This document shows, one piece after another, positions 34,595 through 42,607 of a DNA stretch of 64,000 bases. How positions within the stretch are numbered: position 1 is the stretch's first letter; every line of letters starts with the position of its first letter. A program made the translations under genes and the position numbers. The notes under the pieces are model-generated. The model did not search any database and was not told where the DNA came from. It saw only the letters and a program-made list of their open reading frames with translations. This DNA is from an uncultured Prevotellaceae bacterium (GTDB taxonomy: Bacteria; Bacteroidota; Bacteroidia; Bacteroidales; Muribaculaceae), in NCBI GenBank assembly GCA_947169265.1, contig CAMVPC010000005.1, positions 50,575 to 114,574 on the forward strand. The letters run 5' to 3'.

Positions 34595-36751
34595 ATGAAA
34601 GTTTACAAGACAAACGAGATTCGTAACATCTCATTACTTGGTGGCAGAGGCTCGGGTAAAACCACCCTTGCCGAGTCTATCCTGGCCGAGTGTGGTGTCA
34701 TTAACCGCAAGGGTACGATTGACGCGGGCAACACCGTGTGCGACTACTTCCCCGTAGAGAAAGAGAATGGCTACTCAGTGTTCTCGACGCTGTTCTATGC
34801 CGAGAACAACGGCCGCAAGCTCAACTTCATCGACTGCCCGGGCAGCGACGACTTCATCGGCAATGCTTACACGGCACTGAACGTGACCGAGGCCGCGCTG
34901 ATGCTCATCGACGGTCAGTATGGTGTGCAAGTAGGTACGCAGAACCAGTATCGCACCGTGAACGCCATTAAGCGTCCGCTCATCTTCGCCATCAACAAGA
35001 TGGAGGCCGAGAAGAGCGACTTCGACAACGTGCTTGCCCAGCTCAAGGAAGCGTTTGGCAACAAGGTGATTCCCCTGCAGTTCCCCACCTCGAGCGGCCC
35101 CGGCTTCAAGTCGATTATCGACCTGCTGTCGATGAAGCAGTACACCTACGGTGCCGACGGTGGCAAGGCTACCGTGACCGATATTCCCGCCGAGTTTGCC
35201 GATAAGGCCGAGGAGATGAAGGCCGCCCTCTTTGAGATGGCCGCCGAGAATGACGAAGACTTGATGATGAAGTACCTCGATGAGATGTCGCTCACCGACG
35301 AAGAGACCATCGACGGTATCCGCAAGGGTCTCATCGACCGCAGCCTCATTCCCGTGCTGTGCTGCAGCGGTGAGAGGAGCATGGGTATTGACCGCCTGCT
35401 CGAGGTGCTGGGCGACATCGTTCCCAGCCCCGCCGACATGCCGGGCGCCGTGGACGTGGATGGCAAAGAGGTGAAACCCGATGCCAACGGTCCGCTGAGC
35501 CTGTTCTTCTTCAAGACGACAATCGAGCCCCACATTGGTGAGGTTTCCTACTTTAGAGTGATGTCGGGTACCATCAAGGCCGGTACCGACCTGACGAACG
35601 TGAGCCGTGGCTCGAAGGAGCGCATCGCGCAGCTCAACACCGTGTGCGGTTTGACCAAGAACACCGTCGACCAGATGGAAGCCGGCGACCTGGGTGCCAC
35701 CGTGAAGCTGAAAGACGTGCGTCGCGGCAACACGCTCAACGAGAAGGACTTCGAGAGCGTGTACGACTTCATCAAATATCCCGCTCCCAAGTATCAACGC
35801 GCTATCCGCCCCGTGAACGAGAGCGAGATCGAGAAGTTGGGTACCATCCTCAACCGCATGCACGAGGAAGATCCCACGTGGCTCATCGAGCAATCAAAGG
35901 AACTCAAGCAAACCATCATTTCGGGTCAAGGCGAGATGCACCTGCGCACCCTCAAATGGCGCATCGAGAATAACGATAAGGTGCAAGTCGAATTCCAAGA
36001 GCCCAAGATTCCTTATCGCGAGACCATCACCAAGGCCGCTCGCGCCGACTATCGTCACAAGAAGCAGTCGGGTGGCTCGGGTCAGTTCGGCGAGGTTCAC
36101 CTGATTGTGGAGCCTTACACCGAGGGCATGCCCGAACCCGATGTGTACCGCTTTGGCAACCAAGAGTTCAAGATGAACATCAAGGACAAGCAAGAATTGC
36201 CTCTCGAGTGGGGCGGCAAGCTTGTGATGTATAACTGCATCGTGGGTGGTGCCATCGATGCCCGTTTCATCCCCGCCATCCTCAAGGGTGTGATGGACCG
36301 CATGGAGCAAGGCCCGTTGACGGGTTCTTACGCCCGCGACGTGCGCGTGTGCATTTACGATGGTAAGATGCACCCGGTCGACAGTAACGAAATCTCGTTC
36401 CGTCTGGCAGCCCGCAACGCCTTCAGCCAGGCTTTCCGCGCCGCTAACCCCAAGGTGCTTGAGCCTATCTACGACGTGGAAGTGCTGATGCCGTCGGAGT
36501 GCATGGGTGATGTCATGAGCGGCCTGCAGGGCCACCGCGCCATCATCATGGGTATGGAAGAGGCCAATGGTCTGCAAAAGATCAACGCCAAGGTGCCCCT
36601 CAAGGAGATGGCCAACTACTCGACCGAACTGAGCTCGGCCACCAGCGGCAGCGCTTCGTTCACCATGAAGTTCGCCAGCTACGAGCTCGTACCCAGCGAT
36701 GTCCAGGACAAGCTGCTCAAGGAATACGAGGAAGCCAACAAGGAAGACTAA
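34595..36751 (+). CDS. fusA2: EF-G paralogue (EF-G2) with degenerate GTPase motifs
   Basis: The 718 residues cover all EF-G domains. G1 is GGRGSGKTT (16-24), with GSGKTT kept. G3 is DCPGSDDF (80-87) instead of DTPGHVDF: the catalytic histidine is serine. The switch I RGIT is NGYS (58-61) and G4 is NKME (134-137) instead of NKxD. Domains II-V look intact. Established background: Bacteroides encode an EF-G2 paralogue lacking GTPase hydrolysis that supports GTP-independent translocation during starvation and is activated by the regulator Cur. The substitutions here match that class. The gene is monocistronic with its own promoter and terminator. It is not the main fusA, which usually sits in a ribosomal protein operon. 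Confidence 0.85.
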   Translation: MKVYKTNEIRNISLLGGRGSGKTTLAESILAECGVINRKGTIDAGNTVCDYFPVEKENGYSVFSTLFYAENNGRKLNFIDCPGSDDFIGNAYTALNVTEAALMLIDGQYGVQVGTQNQYRTVNAIKRPLIFAINKMEAEKSDFDNVLAQLKEAFGNKVIPLQFPTSSGPGFKSIIDLLSMKQYTYGADGGKATVTDIPAEFADKAEEMKAALFEMAAENDEDLMMKYLDEMSLTDEETIDGIRKGLIDRSLIPVLCCSGERSMGIDRLLEVLGDIVPSPADMPGAVDVDGKEVKPDANGPLSLFFFKTTIEPHIGEVSYFRVMSGTIKAGTDLTNVSRGSKERIAQLNTVCGLTKNTVDQMEAGDLGATVKLKDVRRGNTLNEKDFESVYDFIKYPAPKYQRAIRPVNESEIEKLGTILNRMHEEDPTWLIEQSKELKQTIISGQGEMHLRTLKWRIENNDKVQVEFQEPKIPYRETITKAARADYRHKKQSGGSGQFGEVHLIVEPYTEGMPEPDVYRFGNQEFKMNIKDKQELPLEWGGKLVMYNCIVGGAIDARFIPAILKGVMDRMEQGPLTGSYARDVRVCIYDGKMHPVDSNEISFRLAARNAFSQAFRAANPKVLEPIYDVEVLMPSECMGDVMSGLQGHRAIIMGMEEANGLQKINAKVPLKEMANYSTELSSATSGSASFTMKFASYELVPSDVQDKLLKEYEEANKED

Positions 36752-36783
36752 TACAGTCAACAGCAGTTTGGCCCTATCAATAC

Positions 36784-36816
36784 AAAGGCCGTTTCTCGAC
36801 GCGAGGGACGGCCTTT
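36784..36816 (+). terminator. Terminator after EF-G2
   Basis: AAAGGCCGT (36784-36792) pairs with ACGGCCTTT (36808-36816), and an inner CTCG/CGAG stem extends it. Confidence 0.75.
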
Positions 36817-36837
36817 GATTCCACAAAGACTTTGCCT

Positions 36838-36855
36838 AATCGTGCATTTTCGGCA
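36838..36855 (-). promoter_or_regulatory. Candidate AraC-type regulator site 1
   Basis: On the minus strand this reads TGCCGAAAATGCACGATT; with the flanking bases AATGCACGATTAGGCA it matches sites 2 and 3 at 38672 and 39330. It lies about 28 bp upstream of the -33 element of the TPR-AraC gene, in opposite orientation to the other two sites. Confidence 0.45.
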
Positions 36856-36882
36856 AATAATTATCATTTCGTGGAGTGGATT

Positions 36883-36914
36883 TTTGAAATGTATACGAAG
36901 AATGACTATCTTTG
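36883..36914 (+). promoter_or_regulatory. Promoter of the TPR-AraC regulator gene
   Basis: TTTG at 36883-36886, 20 bp spacer, TATCTTTG at 36907-36914. Start expected near 36921, so translation must begin at the ATG at 36942 and not at the TTG at 36912 that lies inside the promoter. Confidence 0.75.
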
Positions 36915-36941
36915 TGTAACTATTTAACCGATAATATCATT

Positions 36942-38651
36942 ATGTACAATATAAAACGCTTTACAGCCACACTGCTACTGCTGATAGGAGTCGCGTTTTT
37001 CGCCGTCACAACGCTCAGGGCAGCCGAAAAGATGGATGTGGCCAACGTGATTAACCAAGCCGACAATTCGCGCGGCGAAGAAAAAACGTCGCTGGCCAAC
37101 AAGGTAATGGCCTATTACCATGACCTGCAGCTGACCGATGAACCCATGACGTTCACGGCATCGACACCGGCCGACGAACTGAATCGCCAACTTTATTACT
37201 GGACAGGCGAATATTTCTACGACAGTCAAGACTATGACCGCGCGATTGACTTCGCCTCGCGGGCGTTGCCACTGTGCCGCAACACCGAGATGGAGGCCGA
37301 CTGCCTGAATCTGCTGGCATTGAGCCATTTCAGGATGTCGAACTATACCCAGGCGGCCGATTTCGCCAAGCAGTGTTACGCCATCGACGAGAAAACCGGC
37401 GACCCCGACGTGATGAGCTCGTCGCTCAACACCATCGCCGGCATCTACATCGGCGCCAACCAGCCTAAAGAAGCCGAAGAATATATCCTCAAGGCCATCG
37501 ACCTGGCAAAAAAGGCCGACAATCCCGCGCGCATGGCTGTGCTGCAGGGTATGGCCTCGGAAATCTACCACGCGCTCAAGGACGACGACAAGGCCCTTGA
37601 ATATATCAACCGGGCTTGTGAGATTGAACGGCAACTGGGGCGTGGCGACAAACTTGCGGTGCGACTCACCCAAAAAGCATCGGTGCTCAACGGCCTCAAG
37701 CGATATGCCGAGGCCGAGCAGCTACTGCGCACGGTGATACCGCAACTGCGCGACATGGGCGACATTCAGTCGCTGGGCATCGCCTGCAACAAAATGGGAA
37801 CAGCGCTTTTCTATCAAAATAAGAACCGCGAGGCCGTGGGCTATTTTAACGAGGCGGCCGCCATTTTCACAAAAATTGGCGACGCGGCCAACGAGATGCA
37901 TGCCCGTCGCGGACAATATGAGTGCTACTGGGACCTGAACCCCGATAGCGCCAAAATTGCACTTGACCGTTTCGACTACCTCAAGGACTCACTCTACAGC
38001 CATGCCAGCGCCGAGAGCCTCGCACGTTTCAACGCCGAGTTTGGCACCGACTGGCTCAAGAAAGAGAACGAGACGCAACGCAGCCTCATGCGCTGGGGCG
38101 TGGTGGCCGGCATCGTACTGCTGGCGCTGGTGGTGGCCTTGGTGTGGTGGATGATGCGCCGACGCATGAAAATGCGTGAAGACGCCTTGTACACCATCAT
38201 CGCCGAGCTCAAGAAACGGGAGCAGGAACATTTGCTCAAGACGAGCATCGAAAATGCGCACGGCGAGGACGAGCATTCAACCGACGAACCCGACACGCCG
38301 TCCACCCCCATCGTGAGCAACGAGAAATTTCTCGAGAAGTTGGCCAAGGTGGTTGTCGACGCCATGCATGACAACAACTTGACAATCGAGCAAATTGCAG
38401 GTGAGATGTGTGTCACCCGCGGACACCTCAACCGGCGCGTGAAGGCATTGACCGGAGTCACTACACAGCAATATGTACTCCGCGTGCGCCTTGAGCACGC
38501 GTGCCGCTTGTTGAGGCACCGCGACAACGAATTGAGTGTGGCGCAAGTGGGCTACGAGTGTGGTTTCGACGACGCCGCAAGCTTCTCGCGCGCCTTCCGT
38601 CGGGTCTATGGCGTGTCACCCACGCAATATCGCGAGGCCCCCGAAGGCTAA
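36942..38651 (+). CDS. Membrane-anchored TPR protein with AraC-type DNA-binding domain
   Basis: The 569-residue protein starts at ATG 36942. It has an N-terminal signal or anchor segment (TATLLLLIGVAFFAVTTLRA), TPR-like helical repeats over about residues 40-360 (for example MEADCLNLLALSHFRMSNYTQAADFAKQCY), a transmembrane helix near 390 (GIVLLALVVALVWWMM) and a basic cytosolic segment. The C-terminal AraC/XylS helix-turn-helix pair follows (LTIEQIAGEMCVTRGHLNRR and LSVAQVGYECGFDDAASFSRAF). This architecture fits one-component regulators that sense a periplasmic signal and bind DNA from the membrane. Related upstream blocks before three genes of the locus are candidate targets. Confidence 0.85.
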   Translation: MYNIKRFTATLLLLIGVAFFAVTTLRAAEKMDVANVINQADNSRGEEKTSLANKVMAYYHDLQLTDEPMTFTASTPADELNRQLYYWTGEYFYDSQDYDRAIDFASRALPLCRNTEMEADCLNLLALSHFRMSNYTQAADFAKQCYAIDEKTGDPDVMSSSLNTIAGIYIGANQPKEAEEYILKAIDLAKKADNPARMAVLQGMASEIYHALKDDDKALEYINRACEIERQLGRGDKLAVRLTQKASVLNGLKRYAEAEQLLRTVIPQLRDMGDIQSLGIACNKMGTALFYQNKNREAVGYFNEAAAIFTKIGDAANEMHARRGQYECYWDLNPDSAKIALDRFDYLKDSLYSHASAESLARFNAEFGTDWLKKENETQRSLMRWGVVAGIVLLALVVALVWWMMRRRMKMREDALYTIIAELKKREQEHLLKTSIENAHGEDEHSTDEPDTPSTPIVSNEKFLEKLAKVVVDAMHDNNLTIEQIAGEMCVTRGHLNRRVKALTGVTTQQYVLRVRLEHACRLLRHRDNELSVAQVGYECGFDDAASFSRAFRRVYGVSPTQYREAPEG

Positions 38652-38688
38652 TTGCGCCATTGGGCAAGACGAATGCACGATTGCGCAC
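38644..38688 (+). promoter_or_regulatory. Candidate AraC-type regulator site 2 (45-bp conserved block)
   Basis: AAGGCTA, then TTGCGCCATT, CAAG and AATGCACGATTGCGCAC, in the same order as the block at 39300-39345. Both blocks end exactly 23 bp before a TAnnTTTG -7 element. Neither promoter has a TTTG at -33, as expected for an activator-dependent promoter. The block overlaps the stop codon of the TPR-AraC gene. Confidence 0.55.
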
Positions 38689-38711
38689 ATAACCAATAGT
38701 GACAAAACGAT

Positions 38712-38719
38712 TAATTTTG
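38712..38719 (+). promoter_or_regulatory. Promoter -7 of the lipoprotein gene
   Basis: TAATTTTG, 43 bp before the ATG at 38763, no -33 TTTG, 23 bp after the conserved block. Confidence 0.6.
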
Positions 38720-38762
38720 CACTCGAAATGTATAATCATTAATCCATTTAATTTTAAAAACA

Positions 38763-39266
38763 ATGAAAAAGTTATTATTAATGTGTGTAGCCGTTATGGC
38801 TATGGCTTTCGTTTCTTGTGATGGATCGGCTAACGGCAGCGGTTCGAACGACAGTACCGCCAATGCAGGCGACCAGGCCAATGTCTCCTACGCTTTCAAG
38901 AACAAGGGCATGAGCGCCACCAGCGCCACGGGCAAGAACTTCATGGTTTTTGACTGGGAATCGGGCATCGAGGAATTTCCCTTCCAGGTTGAGATGAATG
39001 GTGACAAGGCCACTATCACCCTCGAGGTGGAACTCACCCGCACCGAGACGCAACCCGAAGGCGAGCTCAACCCCACGGCCACCATCTCGGGTTCGGGCGA
39101 CAACGAGGACCTCAAGGTGGAACTCACCGGCGACAAGGCTTTCGCCATGGAGAAAGTGGCGGCCGCCAACGGCGAGAAAATCAAGTTCGTCTACAAGGGT
39201 GAAACCGACAAGGCTACAGTTGACAAAATCAACGGTCAGGAATGTTACCTGAGCCTCACTTGGTAA
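38763..39266 (+). CDS. Small lipoprotein of unknown function
   Basis: The 167-residue protein has a lipoprotein signal (MKKLLLMCVAVMAMAFVSC, lipobox FVSC, C19), followed by a Gly/Ser/Asn-rich tether (DGSANGSGSNDSTANAG) and a soluble domain with alternating polar beta-strand pattern (GDKATITLEVELTRTETQPEG, NEDLKVELTGDKAFAMEKV). No family was recognised. It lies between the two AraC-type genes and its promoter shares the conserved upstream block, so it is a likely member of the same regulon. A terminator follows. Confidence 0.6.
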   Translation: MKKLLLMCVAVMAMAFVSCDGSANGSGSNDSTANAGDQANVSYAFKNKGMSATSATGKNFMVFDWESGIEEFPFQVEMNGDKATITLEVELTRTETQPEGELNPTATISGSGDNEDLKVELTGDKAFAMEKVAAANGEKIKFVYKGETDKATVDKINGQECYLSLTW

Positions 39267-39299
39267 TAAAACCTACCGTAAAAGCCAAATTGGCCCAAT

Positions 39300-39345
39300 A
39301 AGGCTATTTTGCACCATTAAGACAAGGCCATGCACGATTGTGCAC
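39300..39345 (+). promoter_or_regulatory. Candidate AraC-type regulator site 3
   Basis: AAGGCTA, TTGCACCATT, CAAG, then ATGCACGATTGTGCAC; matches 38644-38688. The last part also forms the loop side of the terminator at 39323. The block ends 23 bp before TATCTTTG at 39369. Confidence 0.55.
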
Positions 39346-39356
39346 GGCCTTGTTTT
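39323..39356 (+). terminator. Terminator after the lipoprotein gene
   Basis: CAAGGCC (39323-39329) pairs with GGCCTTG (39346-39352) and an inner TGCA/TGCA pair, followed by TTTT. It overlaps the regulator block, so terminator and operator functions may interact. Confidence 0.6.
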
Positions 39357-39368
39357 ACATTGTAGCCT

Positions 39369-39376
39369 TATCTTTG
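39369..39376 (+). promoter_or_regulatory. Promoter -7 of the small AraC-type gene
   Basis: TATCTTTG. Start expected near 39383, only about 9 nt before the ATG at 39392 and 21 nt before the in-frame ATG at 39404. Confidence 0.6.
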
Positions 39377-39391
39377 CAAGTATAAAACAAG

Positions 39392-39787
39392 ATGCAAAGA
39401 AACATGTCAAGTAAGTTGTTGAATACTCCCGACAAATTGCGAGCCAAAGATCGCGATTTCATCAACAGGTTGGTCACAGCCACTGTGGCACAAATGGGAA
39501 AAGGACGCATTTCGCTCCACGATATAGCCAGCGAAATGTGCATCACCCGTGGGCAACTTAATCGACGGGTTAAATCGCTCACCGGCATGACTGCCCAGCA
39601 ATATACCCTATCGGTGAGGATGCGCCATGCCCGCATCCTGCTGCAAGAGCAACCGTTGATGCCCATCAACGAAATAGCCTATCATTGTGGCTTTGATGAC
39701 GCCACAAGTTTCTCGCGCGCCTTCAGGCGCAGTTTTTCTACTACGCCCAGCAGTTATCGCGAGCAAGAAGGCCTCCAAACTCATTAA
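39392..39787 (+). CDS. Small AraC-type DNA-binding protein
   Basis: The 131 residues are almost only an AraC/XylS HTH pair: ISLHDIASEMCITRGQLNRR and MPINEIAYHCGFDDATSFSRAF, then PSSYREQEG. It is clearly paralogous to the C-terminal domain of the TPR-AraC protein 0.8 kb upstream (shared GQLNRRVKSLTGMTAQQY versus GHLNRRVKALTGVTTQQY). With no sensor domain it may compete with or support the larger regulator. The start may be 39392 or 39404. The gene downstream (a dockerin protein) begins 60 bp later without a visible promoter of its own. Confidence 0.8.
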   Translation: MQRNMSSKLLNTPDKLRAKDRDFINRLVTATVAQMGKGRISLHDIASEMCITRGQLNRRVKSLTGMTAQQYTLSVRMRHARILLQEQPLMPINEIAYHCGFDDATSFSRAFRRSFSTTPSSYREQEGLQTH

Positions 39788-39847
39788 CAACGTCCGCCAC
39801 TGACGTTACCGCTATTGCATTATTTACAACCCTAACCAAAAAAGAAT

Positions 39848-42091
39848 ATGAGAAGAATTACCCTATTCGTTTCCATAATAGCTATGGCTATCGCGGCCCA
39901 AGCCGCCACATCCTACGGTTTTAAGGTGGGTGGAATCACCATCAACAGCGACAATTACACCCACATCGCGCCTGCCGATTTGGACAAAGGTACTATCACC
40001 TACGACCCGGCGAGCAATACCGTCACGTTTACCAACGTGAACATGTATCGCGACGGAAAAGACGAGCGCGTGTTACACAACTTGAGCAACAACGGCCTCA
40101 CCGTGAAATTCGTGGGTAGTACACTCATCAAGTGTGAACAGGCCTCCACGTTGCGTTTTGAGGCAAACACTACCATAACGACCGATTTCAACAGCGAAAC
40201 CGAAACGGTTATCGTAGGTGGTTCGCAAGAGGCCATTTATGTGTGCAACAGTTGTCGGCTCTACTTTAAAGATATCTACGGCACGTTCTATGTGAGGGGC
40301 AGCTCCATCGAACCGATTGCGGGCGATGGCAAGGAAACCATTTTCCTGGAAAACGCCGATGTGCATGTGCAAAGCGGGTATAACACCAACAATGACAAGA
40401 GCGTGCTCAGCAATATCAACACCCTGCAATTGAATAATAATTCTTACATGTACTTATATGGTGTAAAGAGCAGGACCAGCCCCACTATCAAAAATCTCAA
40501 CCACCTATACTACCAGGCTTATATGGACGTCCTCTCGCCCTCTTCGGCCACATTCAACTCCACAAAGAAATCGTTGGTTTACAGCAACGGCGATGTCGTG
40601 ACCGACAACATTGAGTTCTCTTACATGATTCCCATCAACAGCACCACCTTCCCCAACGAAGGTTTCCGCAACTATGTGCTTGAGAATATCGACAATAACG
40701 GCCACAGCGGATATCTCAACTCACCCGAATTGTCAAGATACGGATACCGCCTGTCGCTCAATGGAATGGGTATTAATGATTTAAAGGGCATTGAGTTCTT
40801 TTCGCGTTATATTAGAGACCTCAACGTGTCGGCTAACCTGCTCACTTCGCTCACTTTGAATGATTATCCCCAGCTCACAAACTTGTACTGCGCCGGCAAC
40901 AAGATCACTGCCTTGAACCTGAGCAACTGTCCCAAACTTGACGTGCTCAACTGCAGCAGCAACGCTTTGACATCGCTCAACGTGAAAGGACTTCCCATCA
41001 GCAGTCTGGACTGCTCGTTCAACGCGCTCTCCACGCTCGATGTGAGCACTAACATGAATCTGCCCAACTTCAAGTGCAGCAATAACCAAATCAAGGGTGA
41101 GGGTTTGAGCGCACTCATCAATTCATTACCCGTGTTGCCGTCGACGGCCGAACCGCGAAAGATATTTTTAGTCGACCACAAGAGCGAGGGTGAAGGCAAC
41201 GAATGTACCGCACAGCAAGTGACACAAGCACGCGACAAGGGATGGGTTATCTGTCATGTCATGAAAAAAGCCTCAGGAGCAAACGAATGGGTTTCCACCT
41301 CGCAATGTGTCAACTATGACTTGAGCCTCGCCGGCCAAAGGCTAGGCTCATGCCTGAGAAGCGATACCGACTATCGCATTGATGGTGTAAATGGTTCCTG
41401 GAACTACAACAACGCGAGCAAGGTGCTCACACTTGACAACGCCACCATTACCTATGCCGGACGATGTATCAACGCGGGCTCATCACTCCCCGGACTGAAA
41501 ATTGCAGTCAACGGCACCAGTACGCTCAATGTGACAAAAGATAGCCAAGCCGCCATTTTCCTTAGACATTGCGACGGCGCCATGGTTGAAGGCGGACGAC
41601 TCGACATTAACTGCAACTCGATGGCCCTATACCTGTGTAGCGGCAATACCACCGCCGACCATCGTGTCACCATCAAGGACTGCGAAATAAATGTGAGCCA
41701 AGGCGGTAGCATCGGTGATGACGAGGGCGACGAAAACCTCACAATAGAAAACTCCATCGTGCGATTGGCGCACGGATTCATCAGCACAGGCTACGACCTG
41801 CAACTCGTGGGGTGCGCTATCAGCAAACCCGCCGGCGGATTTATAGACCGCGGCAATATAAACGCTCCGGGAAACGGTAGCAGTTATTACACCGGCGAGA
41901 TTGAGATTTTGCCGATCACCGCCTTGCGTGGCGACGTGAACGGAGACGGTATCGTAAGCGGTGCCGACGTGACCGCCCTCTATGGCTATCTGCTCGACGG
42001 TAAAGACGTGGCCGGCAACGCCGACGTGAGCGGCGACGGTATTGTGAGCGGCGCTGACGTGACCGCTCTCTACAACCTCTTGCTTCAGTAA
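39848..42091 (+). CDS. Secreted carbohydrate-binding/LRR protein with dockerin-like tail
   Basis: The 747-residue protein has a signal peptide (MRRITLFVSIIAMAIAAQA). It carries two similar beta-rich modules, each with a motif of the form ITYDPASNTVTFTNVNM / WNYNNASKVLTLDNATI, as in beta-helix or cadherin-like carbohydrate-binding domains of Bacteroidales. Between them, residues about 300-430 form internalin-type LRRs (LTSLTLNDYPQLTNLYCAGN, LDVLNCSSNALTSLNVKG). The tail has two dockerin loops (DVNGDGIVSGAD, DVSGDGIVSGAD). It probably belongs to the AraC-controlled locus. Confidence 0.7.
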   Translation: MRRITLFVSIIAMAIAAQAATSYGFKVGGITINSDNYTHIAPADLDKGTITYDPASNTVTFTNVNMYRDGKDERVLHNLSNNGLTVKFVGSTLIKCEQASTLRFEANTTITTDFNSETETVIVGGSQEAIYVCNSCRLYFKDIYGTFYVRGSSIEPIAGDGKETIFLENADVHVQSGYNTNNDKSVLSNINTLQLNNNSYMYLYGVKSRTSPTIKNLNHLYYQAYMDVLSPSSATFNSTKKSLVYSNGDVVTDNIEFSYMIPINSTTFPNEGFRNYVLENIDNNGHSGYLNSPELSRYGYRLSLNGMGINDLKGIEFFSRYIRDLNVSANLLTSLTLNDYPQLTNLYCAGNKITALNLSNCPKLDVLNCSSNALTSLNVKGLPISSLDCSFNALSTLDVSTNMNLPNFKCSNNQIKGEGLSALINSLPVLPSTAEPRKIFLVDHKSEGEGNECTAQQVTQARDKGWVICHVMKKASGANEWVSTSQCVNYDLSLAGQRLGSCLRSDTDYRIDGVNGSWNYNNASKVLTLDNATITYAGRCINAGSSLPGLKIAVNGTSTLNVTKDSQAAIFLRHCDGAMVEGGRLDINCNSMALYLCSGNTTADHRVTIKDCEINVSQGGSIGDDEGDENLTIENSIVRLAHGFISTGYDLQLVGCAISKPAGGFIDRGNINAPGNGSSYYTGEIEILPITALRGDVNGDGIVSGADVTALYGYLLDGKDVAGNADVSGDGIVSGADVTALYNLLLQ

Positions 42092-42108
42092 TTGAACAAT
42101 AAATAATC

Positions 42109-42147
42109 AATCGCCTTACGGTCACCAATATGTCCCGTAAGGCGATT
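42109..42147. terminator. Bidirectional terminator between the dockerin gene and the hut operon
   Basis: AATCGCCTTACGG (42109-42121) pairs perfectly with CCGTAAGGCGATT (42135-42147). It lies between convergent transcription units. Confidence 0.75.
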
Positions 42148-42176
42148 GTTGTTGTGATTCGGTTTAATAGTGTTCC

Positions 42177-42593
42177 TTATTCCTCGCTGGAATTGTGATA
42201 TTCGTAATCGCTGACCTTGTTGTCCTCAAAGTAAACCATGAGGTAAGTCGTGTCGTTATACTGATAGAGCACATCATCGGCCCATGAGGTAAAGCGATAA
42301 GTAGTAGGGTTGCCAAAGGTCATCAATACCGAATCTTTGGGCATGCCGATGTGAATCATTTCCTCAATGTCGGCATTCGTCAGATCGATAGCTGTAGGGG
42401 CATCATCGAGCTTGAGTTCGTTAATCAGCTCTTTGGTCTCATCGGGCTTTTCGCTGAACATGAATACCGCCAGCACGAAAAGTAACACACCTATCACGGC
42501 AAGAATGCCACAGCCTACCGCTAAAAACAGGGGCCAACGACTCTTTTTCGGTTGTTGGGGAATATTATATCCCGGCCAGTTTGCGTTATTCAT
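42177..42593 (-). CDS. Small membrane-anchored SmpA/BamE-like protein
   Basis: The 138-residue protein has a short proline-rich cytosolic head (PGYNIPQQPKKSRWP), one transmembrane helix near residues 21-48 (LFLAVGCGILAVIGVLLFVL) and a periplasmic domain with IHIGMPKDSVLMTFGNPTTY, the pattern GMsxxxVxxxxGxP of the SmpA/OmlA (BamE-like) fold, then VLYQYNDTTYLMVYFEDNKV. It begins 14 bp after hutI and is likely the last gene of the hut transcript. Its link to histidine use is unknown. Confidence 0.55.
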   Translation of the reverse strand: MNNANWPGYNIPQQPKKSRWPLFLAVGCGILAVIGVLLFVLAVFMFSEKPDETKELINELKLDDAPTAIDLTNADIEEMIHIGMPKDSVLMTFGNPTTYRFTSWADDVLYQYNDTTYLMVYFEDNKVSDYEYHNSSEE

Positions 42594-42607
42594 ATTCGTT
42601 TGAAAAA

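Noticed and set aside
36912..36941. TTG start for the TPR-AraC gene
   Set aside because: It lies within the -7 promoter element; the ATG at 36942 gives a proper signal segment.
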